From NCBI RefSeq assembly GCF_014805685.1, contig NC_060885.1, positions 18,776,132 through 18,840,131 of the forward strand: a DNA stretch of 64,000 nt, read 5' to 3'. The position numbers were made by a program, and so were the translations under genes. Source of the stretch: Silurus meridionalis. Its lineage: Eukaryota; Chordata; Actinopteri; Siluriformes; Siluridae. Shown one piece after another: positions 26,301-37,791 of this stretch (position 1 is the stretch's first letter; each line of letters opens with the position of its first letter). The notes below the pieces were generated by a model. That model was not told the origin of the DNA, did not search any database, and worked only from the letters and a program-made list of their open reading frames with translations.

Positions 26301-26566
26301 GTGACACAGAATATTTTAGAATTCCTTCCTGTGATCCAACAAACGTGATTTTAACGTGAGAAACATGGGATGAACTTACTTTCTAGATCATCAAAGCCTA
26401 ACACTAGATCCGCACTATGTCCATTCCGGTCATGTGTCTGGATGGAGGTTATGACACAACCTAGAGAGATGATTTCTACACTGACACTCTTGGATCGCAA
26501 AGTCCATTTTTCAACAGAGCGCTGACCACATACTAAATTTAGCACATGTTTCTCAACCTCAGACAT
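23376..26566 (-). CDS. galm: galactose mutarotase (aldose 1-epimerase)
   Basis: GALM interconverts the alpha and beta anomers of galactose and glucose, the entry step of the Leloir pathway, in the cytosol. Seven coding exons are read on the minus strand: 26566-26380, 25249-25095, 24955-24749, 24515-24434, 24034-23884, 23776-23602 and 23453-23376. All have GT-AG borders and agreeing phases, giving 344 aa against 342 in human. Catalytic and substrate-binding residues expected for the family are present: H106 (NSLHGG), H175 ([13 protein letters not shown]) and E309 ([11 protein letters not shown]). The GFDHNF and [10 protein letters not shown] blocks are also conserved, and the C-terminus ends FTFTVV. 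Intron 1 carries a minus-strand SINE. The gene lies between dhx57 and atl2, the same neighbourhood as in human, though SRSF7, GEMIN6 and HNRNPLL were not found in between. Confidence 0.97.
25605..25840 (-). mobile_element. tRNA-derived SINE
   Basis: On the minus strand the element starts with a tRNA-like head. An A box (TAGCTCAGTGGTTAAGG) lies at plus 25815-25831 and a B box (GGTTCAAGCCC) at plus 25778-25788. A body follows, with a tail ending TGTGACAAATAAAGGCTATT, as in LINE-mobilised SINEs. It lies in galm intron 1. It matches my memory of an abundant catfish SINE, but I cannot confirm that here. Confidence 0.8.
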
Positions 26567-27349
26567 ATCGGGATAAATCTTCTGAGACTAAATGGTTCTG
26601 AAATCATCTGTCGCGTTGCAGCTCGCCGACAACCAACACAGCGCCTAACAGGAATCAGAAAAGAATGTGTCGATTCTTTGAACCGAGTCTTTTAGGCGAA
26701 ATAATGAGTCGATTTACAGCCTTTTTTTGTGTGTTTGACGGTGCACCTGTGGATCTTTCTGAATTGCTAAAGTGTATTCGTCGAATAGTGTACACGTGCA
26801 GCATGTATATAATGAATATTATTGAAGAAACGCATGGCAAATATGTTACTTTGCATAATACATGGTAAATACTTTTGCATAAGAATTTACATACATTTTT
26901 ATTCCAAAACCGATAATAAAATTTAATGCCTAGAACACGAATAAGATTTTGTAAACAATGTAATCGTCCATGCGTAAATACCCATAACTTTTATTAATTG
27001 TTAGGGGGGGTGGCAGTGAGTTGGTTGGAAATCAAAAGAGTCGACTCTTACCAGTGAGACAAACATGTGACCAAATCGCGTCACTTTCCCGCGACTCAGC
27101 CTCCATAGGTGTGATGTTTTAATTCTACCCATAATGTGATATATCCTGTTTGGTCAATGCGGCAAATAGATCATTCCCATTCGCGTACATGACATAGGCA
27201 CTGCACAGTGTATTTTGGTACACGACTATAACTATAATAATTATTACAGCACTACAGCATTGGGAATGATGCACAACAGCGACCCTACTTCCTGGGGATT
27301 TTCAAGAAAAACAACTGACAAGTCGTTATTGAGAGCGTTCTGACATACT

Positions 27350-27800
27350 GTCACTGTATGGTATACCATTTGCTCCACAGCAGACAGGAAAGCCCTTCAG
27401 AGGATTATCAACACCTCCCAAATATCAGCTGTTTATTACTCTCCCTGAAAGAACTATTAGGCTCTCACTGCTACAGCAGAGCAAACATCATGAAACACAA
27501 AAACCACCCTGGACACCATCTGTTTCACCTTCTACCCTCGTGTAGATGCTTCAGGTCCAGCACATCACGCACAAACAGACTCAGGAACTGTTTTTACATC
27601 ATTAAAAAACTGAACACCAAGAAACACCATCAGTGAATGCTTAGAACTATCTGCACTACACACACTTGCGTTTATACACTTCACAGACATCTACCTTGTA
27701 TTTATTTATTCCCAACCACAATCTGTATAAAGACTTTGAATATGCAACTTCATTGTACTCTGTGCAATGGCAATAAAGCTCTCTGTCTATCTATCTATCC
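27350..27800 (+). mobile_element. CR1/L2/Rex1-type LINE 3' fragment
   Basis: The translation includes RKALQRIINTSQIS and, in another frame, a CYSRANIMKHKNHPGHHLFH-like segment and TSRTNRLRNCFY. These are the degenerate end of a LINE ORF2 after the reverse transcriptase. It finishes at gcaatggcaataaagctctc followed by tgtctatctatc, the typical 3' end and short tail repeat of this LINE group. Frameshifts are present. Confidence 0.7.
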
Positions 27801-28159
27801 ATCTATTCATCCTTACATCCATCCATCTCATGTTAACTCAGATCACACCTAGCAGGTATGAAGGTAAAAGTTGATGGGGGAAAAAAGTAATCCAGCTTTA
27901 TATCTATGACCCATGACATCATGTCTCATTAAAAACCTTGCACATGTAAAACCTTGAAGCAAACGACTGCAGAAGACTATATCAAGTTTAACGTCTGTCA
28001 GCCGAAAACAGAAAATTAAAGCTTGTGTGTGCAACTCAACAAACTGGTCAGGTGAAGATGAGGAGGCAAAAATCACCTGGTCCACTTTCCAGTATTCAAC
28101 TGTCCAGTTTTGGAATATCATGTGATAGCAGAACAGAAGGCACTGAAAAACCTTTACTA

Positions 28160-28285
28160 AAATAATCAACTCAAATCAACTCAAATCATTTTATTTGTCA
28201 CATACACATACATACAGAGTACGATATGCAGTGAAATGCTTTGTACGACTGTCCAACATTTAAGCATAATGTACACTACACAGTA
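28160..28285 (-). mobile_element. LINE/SINE 3' tail
   Basis: On the minus strand the sequence includes GCATTTCACTGCATATCGTA and later TGTGACAAATAAAATGATTT, then a short repeat (GAGTTGATTT). This is the usual 3' end of fish LINEs or their partner SINEs. The 5' part is missing. Confidence 0.6.
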
Positions 28286-29799
28286 TTTAGTTAAAGTTTA
28301 ATCTAATACAAAAAATTCATATAGAAGAAAAATATTCCCTAGACAGCATATTTCAGTTATTTCTATTAGGATATGGTAAGACTTTTTCATATAGGTTTGG
28401 ACAGTCTTTAGGAACCTTCTGAATTCCCATGGTAGCAGAGCAAAGAATAGTATGTGCGTTTTTACAGGTGAACTGCTTTGCATGTGGCACAACAAAATCG
28501 ACGCACAACTCAAATGACCTAAGCTTGCCTTAAAAGGTTAAGCTGATGGGAGAGAGAGGAATTGTCTTTGATTTCTTCTGCACTGTACAAGATTTATCAC
28601 ATATGATAATTATAACACTATAAAACTAAGCAAATACAAGTTGTTTGGTTTTAACAGCACACTTCAATATAAATATTTACCTGTAAGTGATCAATGGGAC
28701 ATATGGTTTTCATGATGAAATTGAAATAGCGATGTTGAACATGCATGCCTTCTTATATACATTATAAGCATTAGTATGCATTTTATATTAGAGCCCCCGA
28801 AAGTCTTTGAGAATCCTTTTTAGCTGTACTATAACCTATTTTCAGCCTCTCTGTGTATTAGCCTGTAGAGTTGCAATCAACCGAATGCATACAGATAACA
28901 GTTTAATGTTTAATGTTATATGGACAGTATAAATTATCTGTCTTTTACTCATCTCTACAAAAAAAAAACTGCTAAATTCACATACTGTAGGACAATTTTA
29001 TAGTGCTAAAGGTTGTGTGTTAACTATCTGACTTCATAAAAGTGCTGACATGATGTGTCATCTTTTTAACATGTATTTGGTGAATTCGGGTAACTGGTGA
29101 CAGTAGTTTCTTCACTCCTTCTTTTGGGACCTGCCTGATCCAGGCCGATGCCCTACTTCTGTTTGGAGGTCTAATTGGTGGGGTTGGTCATGAAGTTTGC
29201 TCCTGAAGAGCAAACTGTCCTGTTGTTAAACATCTTGCAAATACAACTAAAATATATAAACTTTGTTTTAAAAATTTTTTATCCTTGCATGCCTTTCGTC
29301 ACTAAAAATAATTTCCATTCTGAAAGCCTAAATCAAGTCCAAATCAATGTACTACAAATCAAAACAAAAACTGCTAGCATTGAAAGTCTGTAGAATGACT
29401 GTTTTGGGGTGATTCAAATTATTTGTACTTTGCACTGTCAGTAGATCACATGCTAGGTTACTTTACTGTAAATACCAATCATGGAAAATAAAGTTTTTTA
29501 ACATTTGTAGCTTTAACCTCATAGATGTTCATTGGCTTACAACTGACCATTGCTCGTTTCGATGTGGTGACTTACACTGCTTTTTAGTTTCACTTGCTTC
29601 TCTTTTGAATATGAATAAAAAAGTAACAAATCGTTTTACTTTATTTGGGTTGCAATTGTTGCTTTCGTGAAGTAAATACACAACAGTTTATTTGTTTTTA
29701 GTAATTTATTTATTTAAATATTTTTAAGAGGAGTCCCGCGAATGTTTGTTTGCACCCGCACCTGCATTCAGCCATCAAATCTTGTCCAGCGCCGCACTC

Positions 29800-29952
29800 G
29801 ACACAGAACTAACCAATGAAATGTTTGTTTTTCAGACCACGCCTCTCATTGGACACGCGCTTCGCAAGTATAAGTCGTTGGGGCGTGGCCAAGCAAGATC
29901 AAGTTCAAAGAGGGACCCGTGCACGTTACACTGGAGATTTGAACTGAACAAG
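29800..29952 (+). promoter_or_regulatory. atl2 core promoter region
   Basis: A GC-richer, CpG-containing stretch just upstream of the atl2 start. It holds a CCAAT box (aaccaatgaa, near 29810), an inverted CCAAT (ctcattggac, near 29847), a TATA-like tataagt (near 29870) and a GC-box-like ggggcgtggcc (near 29880). The spacing suits transcription starting within the last 60 bases. Inferred from motifs only. Confidence 0.5.
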
Positions 29953-30402
29953 ATGGCGGAGCGCCGTGGACCGAGAAATCGGGAGTATATGCGGACAAAT
30001 CACATAAGTGACTGCTTTGTCGAAGGTAACAAAAGACCGGGAGAATATGCGTTGGAGTTTATATGTGTAGTGTTGTACAATATATCTGACTGAGTGGTGA
30101 GAGTTTTGTTGAGTAAAGTCGAAAGTTTTGAGTTTAAGAATAAAGTTATGGAGAAAGTTTTAACCAGGTGCACTAAGCAGACTGCTGGAACTGGAACTAT
30201 CCGTTTGCTCTGCTTTTTCAATTCAGTTTTTTTTGGATGTAGTCTCAAAGTAACTTTACAGAAATTTAATTGGTTATAAAATATGAATTTATATTTGAGT
30301 GGCCATAAGTTTATCCTGTTGACACACACCGAAAACCTTCTGCACCCCCTGTCTCATGTGGCGGTCTTGAAAATATCCGTGCTTGTGAATAGAAATGTAC
30401 TT

Positions 30403-30482
<80 letters not shown>

Positions 30483-33400
30483 CGTGTATTCCTGGAGCAT
30501 CTTGACTATATTCTGTAATACATCTCTTATTGATTTTTGTGCATTCTGCAAACGCCAGCATGTGGTCTGTACCCTGTGCTGAGGGTCTGCAGTTCTGTTG
30601 CAGCTGCTTTACAAACTTTTAGCGCAGTCTCCGGAGGTTTTAACACTGAGGTATAGGTGAATGTAATAACATTGTAAACTTGTTTTTTTGCGGTAATTTG
30701 AGTGCGTTGAGAGTTGTGATCGTTTCGTAACTGTCCGAAAATAACAAACGTGATTTGATTCGACCTGCGCAAACTGACACGGCAATATAGACAGTGTGCG
30801 CGCGCGCGCAATGATTGGCACATCTAGGTTGTGATTTGTTTCTCTCTTTTTTTCCGCTTTTTATTGATGCTGGATGTGTAATGAATTACAATATTTTGCT
30901 TCACTGTAGCAGTGCTAGGAGTGTTTTCTGAAGTTTGCGCAGCTCGGATTGCTCTCACTTGGTGGGGGGAAGCAAGTCGGTCTATTGCCTTGTCCTTGAC
31001 TTTGACACTAAAACGCGAAAACAAAAATGCGCACACTCTGATTTGAGCTTTGTGTTTTGCTTGTTTTGTGTCTTCCAATAGAAAGACCTGTTTAGATTGA
31101 GTGTGAGTGTTGCGGGGTTATGGTGGCTGAACCTCAGGGTTTAGCGCGAGCCGGGAATAGAAAGTGGAGCAGCCGAGCGACACCATAAACATCACAAGAA
31201 CCCAGTAGTAACCCCTGCGTGACCACGGTCTTTCAGTACACAGCAGCACTACTGCAGCTATTCAGTGATGCAATAAAAGCACTATCTAAAACTTAGTGAT
31301 AAACGGGAATTGTACTTAAGTGTCTCTACTTTATCGGAGTACTTTTATTTTTGTGTCAGAAATTTTATATTGTTTTGCACAAAACACTACTGCACACCCT
31401 TTACACTCTCTGTACACACCATATGTATGTTCTGTATATACTGTATATCTGTATACTTATTCTAGTATCTTTCAGCAGTCACTCTGTCCGTTTATATATG
31501 TCTGTCTACCTAAACAATAATCTTTCATGAGACAATGACCGTGAGCCCACAGTTCTTCCGAGAGCCTGTCTCACTCTGCATCGTGATCTGTAGGATATAA
31601 TATTATATATGGAATATATAGCAAGAATATCTGGGGGAAGAAATATCAGAGCCTATATTGAAATTATGCTGTAACAAATATGTTTATCTTAAACCTAATA
31701 TTAAGACATTTTATATTTAAAGGATTTTTTTAAGGATGATTTTTACAAAAGGATAAGATTTGTTACTTGGCATTTGGTAATCATTTCTGTTTAGATAGCT
31801 CAAGTGCATCTGAACACTTCCTAATATGAAATTGTTTAGCAGATTTTATTTAGATTTTGTGTAAATGCACCCATTTCCATTACAGTATGTGTATTAATTG
31901 GTGCTATTAGTCTGTTGGAAAGTGTCTTGCTATTGAGAACCAGCCAAGATGTCCAGCAGTTTGATTAAAAAAAAAAAAAAAAAAAAAAAGCATGAGAACC
32001 GGACCATGGGTTTTTGGAGTTGCTTTTACTTTAAAACATTTAGTTTTTTAAAAATGTTGTGGTGTGCTGGCTTCATTCATGTGTGGATGAACATTTTTAT
32101 CCCCTTCAGACTGTAATGACTTCTTCAGCACTCAGCAGATGCTTATGATCCTCTGGAAGCAAGTAAAGGACTGCACAGTTATTAATATGCACTAGGTCTC
32201 ATTCGAATTCTGTCTTCTATAAATAGACTCCGTGTTACACGTGTCTTCCTTACATTAGTACCATTAGGTTCAAGCCAGTCTTTATTGTTTATATTATGTT
32301 TACTATGTATATAGCGGGAATACTGGTAGGACTGGTGTAATACAGAGTTGCCCTACAACAACATAATGTGCAAACAGAGCCAGTATTAAAGAGAACACAA
32401 CTATAAGGCTACAAAAAATGATTTCTGTTGTTAACACTGCAGCACTGGTTTTATTTGCGGTTATATTTATGTCAACAAACATTTGTATGTATTGTTTACC
32501 CAGATATGACCGGGTCAGGGACGTGCCAATGTGTCGTCCTTCTCATGATTCGAGCAAAGTGCATGAGCTAAACCCTGACACAAACGGAGTTGATCCATGT
32601 GCTGTGGAGGACGATCTCAAACCCGAGGAGGAAGAGCTAGTCGCAGAAGGAGCTCGGCCAATACAGATAGTTGTTGCAAATGAGGAGGACCATAAATTTG
32701 AATTGGATGCTGCAGCATTGGAGAAGATCCTAATGCAAGATCATATCAAGGACCTTAATGTGGTTGTGCTCTCTGTGGCTGGTGCTTTTCGCAAGGGCAA
32801 ATCCTTCCTGCTAGACTTCATGCTGCGCTACATGCACAATCAGGTTAGCTAAGCGTGTATGGGTTTGTTTGTTTTTTTTTTTTCTGGCATGTTGTGACCG
32901 TTTCCCTGAAGTACAAAACAAGCGTTGCCTGTTAATGTTGTTCCTTATGAAAAGGCAGGTATAAGCATGCCAGGTCTCTTGTTCTTCTCATATTCTGTAG
33001 TCATCTGAGTCATGGATGGGAGGAGATGATGAGCCACTAACAGGTTTCTCCTGGAGAGGGGGTTGTGAGAGAGAGACAACAGGAATACAGGCCTGGAGTG
33101 AAGTGTTTGTGGTGGAAAAGACTGATGGCAGTAAGGTGTGTTTTTCCTTATTTACTTACTGCTTATATCACAACTTGTTTGTCCTCAATTGGTGTCTAAT
33201 CCAAACTTCTTACTCTTTAGGTTGCTGTCCTGCTGGTTGACACTCAGGGAGCTTTTGACAGTCAGTCCACTATTAAAGACTGTGCTACGGTTTTTGCACT
33301 CAGCACTATGACCAGCTCCATACAGGTGTGGTGTTTATATCTTTTTATTTTTTTTGGAAGGACAGAGAATAGTTAATGTACTTTATGTACTCGGGCGTGT

Positions 33401-33526
33401 TTGCAAATCCTTATGACTGCTGGGTGTATGTTTACTTGTAAGCTTGCAATATGTTCCTTTTGTTTGTCGTAGGTTTATAATCTTTCACAGAATATTCAAG
33501 AGGATGACCTACAGCATCTACAGGTA

Positions 33527-33570
<44 letters not shown>

Positions 33571-33573
33571 ACA

Positions 33574-33636
<63 letters not shown>

Positions 33637-34005
33637 ATGTATGAATGTAATTTGGTGACCTCAGATAATCTTTGGCCAGATTTTGGCATTTTCTGCTATA
33701 CACATAAAAATAAGATTTTCGTGAACTAAAGGAGTTTACCCTTTTTCTGAGTGTGTGCCTTACCTGATAGTATAGTAATATACTACTATAAACAGCTTTG
33801 AATAATTGTAAATTTTGGGTTAACCTCAAAAAATAAAAAGGAGAAATTTCAATTAAACATTTCATCATAATTCCACTGAAAGACACCGTGCCCACCTATT
33901 TCTCTACCCTGCATATATACCTATCAACTTAAACAATTCTGCCAAGAAAATTTGCAGTGTAAAATTAAAATCAGCACAATTTACATCAGTTTCTTAAATC
34001 AATTT

Positions 34006-34063
<58 letters not shown>

Positions 34064-37000
34064 GGAACCCGGTTATGTTCGATGAGCATCGAGATAAACG
34101 AAAATCAAAATGGCGGCAATATATTAACGTGCTTGAAATTTCTTTATGTACATGATGTGCGTTAATAAATGAGAATGTGCATGCACGTGTTTTTGAAGGT
34201 TTTTTTTTTACACAACAGCGTTGCCGCGATTTGTTTGATGAAGGCATGCTATAAAAATACATACAGTACATGTTTATCTGTCAGGAATCCACCTGCCACG
34301 CCCCCTTTGGCCCCCTTCAGCGTGTCAGATGTTTTCTCGGCTGCTTTCTCTGAAGCTCCACTTCAATCGCGCACATATGGTGATCGTTTATCATCATCAC
34401 CAGCTCCTATTTAAACTTCCCCACACTCACCGTCCGTTATTGTTGGTATATGTTGGTTCACGGTGGTCGTTGTTATCGCGCATGCGTATCCCGGTATGTG
34501 CCTTCCCACCGGCACTCTTTCAACGGCTGCGCTTTTCTTCCCAAAGCGCATCGCGGATCCCCCTATGCTTTTGCTGCTCATCCCACGTTCTCCCGTGTGC
34601 TGTGCAGCGCCGCGCTTCTACTTTCGCCTCCCGTTCATCGCATAACATTTAACAAAAGGCATATGTGCACTAACTAACAGCAGAGATTCACCAGTATACA
34701 ATACAACACCTGTAGCATCTGTAAACCTTGATTTTTCCGCCACTTCCGTGAGTTCTTCTGCGGCTGCACCGAGATAACCGACGTTAAATGGCGAATTTCT
34801 GGGCAATCTTCCACCTAGTTTTTCTAGCATGGCTGTGAGGATTTACTTAATCAGCCTCAAGAGCATTAGTGAGGTTTGGCACTGATGTAAAACAAGGAGG
34901 CCTGGGGTGCAATCAGTATTCCAAGGTGTAAAGTAGGTTTGAGGTCAAGGCTCTGTGCTGGCCGCATGAGTTCAATCACTCTACCCATAGATGATGTGTA
35001 AAATTACAAAAATGAACAAGAAGTGGTCTTGACTTCTTGTTCTCCACAAAGACTTCTTATTAACTCAGTACTAGTACTCAGTGATACTGGTATCACCCTA
35101 CTCCAAATGAGGAAACTTGCTGTTAATGCCTAGGGTGGTTTTGTAATAGTAAGATTCAAATTCTACAGATTTGTAGCAATTACAAAATTATACTTGTTTG
35201 CATCAGTAAGCTCTTTGCTTTTGTAAGTGCCCTTCAGAGTTAAATGATGTTTTGACAGCTGTCTCGTGTATGTTATGTCTTTTTAGTGTAATCAGTTCTA
35301 GTTTGGGAACCAGAATATATTGTGAAAGTCCAAAATGTGAATTAAATTACCTTCAAATTGTATCTACACTAACATTCAAAAGAAGATGTCTTTTTTTTTT
35401 TTTAATAGCTTTTTACAGAATATGGTCGCTTGGCAATGGAGGAGATTTATGAAAGACCATTTCAGGTAATAAACACATTGATTTGTACATTGGGTGGGAT
35501 ACATTTTGTTAAGCAAATGAATAGACTTTCATGCTTATTGTCAGTTTTTTATTTAATGTTTAGAATTGGCTGATTTTAGATTTTGTTTTTCCTCCAGAAA
35601 CTCCTGTTTCTGATCAGAGATTGGTGTTACCCATATGAGCATTATTATGGACTTGATGGAGGAAATCGGTTCTTGGAACGGCGACTGCAGGTGAGTTCAG
35701 GATAGAAAATGAGTTTTGTTGTGCGTTCAGAAGTTATACTGAGTGCATGTGTTTTGTTTATTGGTTAGGTAAAGCAAAACCAGCATGAAGAGCTACAGAA
35801 CGTAAGGAAGCATATCCACTCATGTTTCTCAAGCATTGACTGTTTCTTGCTGCCTCACCCAGGCCTGAAGGTTGCCACTAACCCCTATTTTGATGGCAGA
35901 CTTAAAGGTTGGAATAATCTTTGCTTACTTAAAAGAAGAAAGAAAGGGGAAAAAAAAAAAAACATGGCACAATACAAACTCGGAAAACAAAAACAGTGCT
36001 TTGTTCTTGCTGTTCTTTTTGCAGATATTGATGGTGATTTTAAAAAAGAGCTGCAAAACCTGGTGCCTTTAATGCTGGCCCCTGAGAACCTCATCGAGAA
36101 GGAGATCAATGGTGCCAAGGTGACATGCAGAGACCTACTGGAGTATTTCAAGGTTAGGCTTATATTCTCAATAATGATAGTCAATAATGTAATAAGCATT
36201 AATGGCATTAAATTTACTGTTTTAGTAGGGCTGGGACGATTCACAAATCTGGCGATTCAATACTATCCCGATACATTTGTGCCGATTCAATACATATTGC
36301 GATTCTGTAGCTATTGCAATTCATTGTTTAAATTGTGATTTTTGTTTGCTTAATAAAGATTAGACAATGGCAAATATTTGATCATACCCTTAAAGAGACT
36401 GTATACGAGTTATATTAACAAAAACAATGCATCACATCTTTCTGAATTTTTATTTCAGGAGCATACACATACATAGTGCATAAAGAACCTTGAACCATAA
36501 AACTTTCAAGTACCAAAAACTTGAATAACGCAACCTCGTCATAGATTTTAGGCACGACTGTGTATGCGAAAAGCTTCCTTGATTGAATAACGTACCTCGG
36601 CTCCAAAGTATAGATCATATTTCGAAAACCTGCATTTTACACAAGCTATTAGGTCGAATGTCTTTGCAGATAAAAAGAGCAATCGACTCTGTAATGCGTT
36701 TTGCCTTCTCTGAAGTGCATGGTCATTTACTCAATGTCATGAGATGCTGCAGGTTGTTTGTTTCTACACTTGTGATTTAAAACGTGAAGGTGCAGAAACA
36801 ATTCTCAGAGGTTTGCGCCCCTACCTCTGCCATGGTTTTGCTTTCTCGCGTGAATCGTGTTTGGTTTTTTTTTACTTTTTTTTTTTCTCCCCACCCTTAG
36901 TACTAAGTCAGGAAATCAATTTATACTTTGAAAGTTTCTGACATTTTGCCTCAGACCCAAAAAAGATTACAGGGTGGTGGGTTGGTTATTTGAAATTGCT

Positions 37001-37752
37001 CCAGTGTTGGAATCGGAATGTGAATGTGTCTGCATGGTGCCATGGATTGACGGCTTTGTGCACACTGTTGATGGGGATCTGCTGCTCTTCACAAAGAAAA
37101 AATAAATAGTTACTGAAAATGAATTGGTTGATGTTTATAAATGTATAACATTGTTCAATAATACATTAAGATTTTGAAATGTTTATTTTGAGGGTCAACA
37201 CAGTCGCAATCTTATCAATGAATTATACAGTTATGCCCCCCACCTGAAAGGCTTTGCAAAGTTTTAGAGTGTTGTTTCTGAATAATATGCATCTGAAATT
37301 GTCACTTGGGTGAGAGATGAATATTTTGTGACTTTCTACACCTGCACCATTTTAAGATCGTTCTGACTGGTAGCATCACTTACTGGTTTGGGAACAGCAC
37401 CATGCAGGAAAGGCGAGCCCTCCAGAGTGGACTAGGGCCAGGAAGATTGTGAAGGACCTCAGCCATCCCAAACCCCCTGTTTAGGGAAGCACTTCTGCTC
37501 CTTGAAAGCAAACACTGAGAGAATAAGGAGGAGCTTCTACCCCCAGGCCATTCAGAGTTTAAACCAGGAAACAGCTAGCATCTTGGACTGGGATCACTTT
37601 CTGTCCTACTTTCCTTTGCTGCACAATCTTTAGCATTATTTGCACTGAAATGTCACTAACTTTGGACTGGCAAAGCAGTGTCACTTTATTTTCATACCAA
37701 CACATGGACACAATATTGACAATCTGTACTAATGTCAATATCTGACATCCAT

Positions 37753-37791
<39 letters not shown>

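Larger units (their letters stand above)
26567..29952. other. region between galm and atl2 (divergent promoters)
   Basis: Head-to-head spacing of galm and atl2. The galm promoter should lie just above 26566. The region holds a LINE 3' fragment at 27350-27800, a LINE or SINE tail at 28160-28285 and the atl2 promoter at its right end. Between 28300 and 29700 I saw only AT-rich sequence with no recognisable gene or RNA. Confidence 0.5.

Noticed and set aside
32418..32503. Open frame upstream of the atl2 exon at 32504 as a certain N-terminal extension
   Set aside because: It is in frame and hydrophobic, but atlastin N-termini are cytosolic. It is kept only as an option in the findings.
33432..33895. 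Tyr-Ile and Thr-His repeat frames near the atl2 microsatellite
   Set aside because: Translations of AC and TA repeats, with no homology and no splice support.
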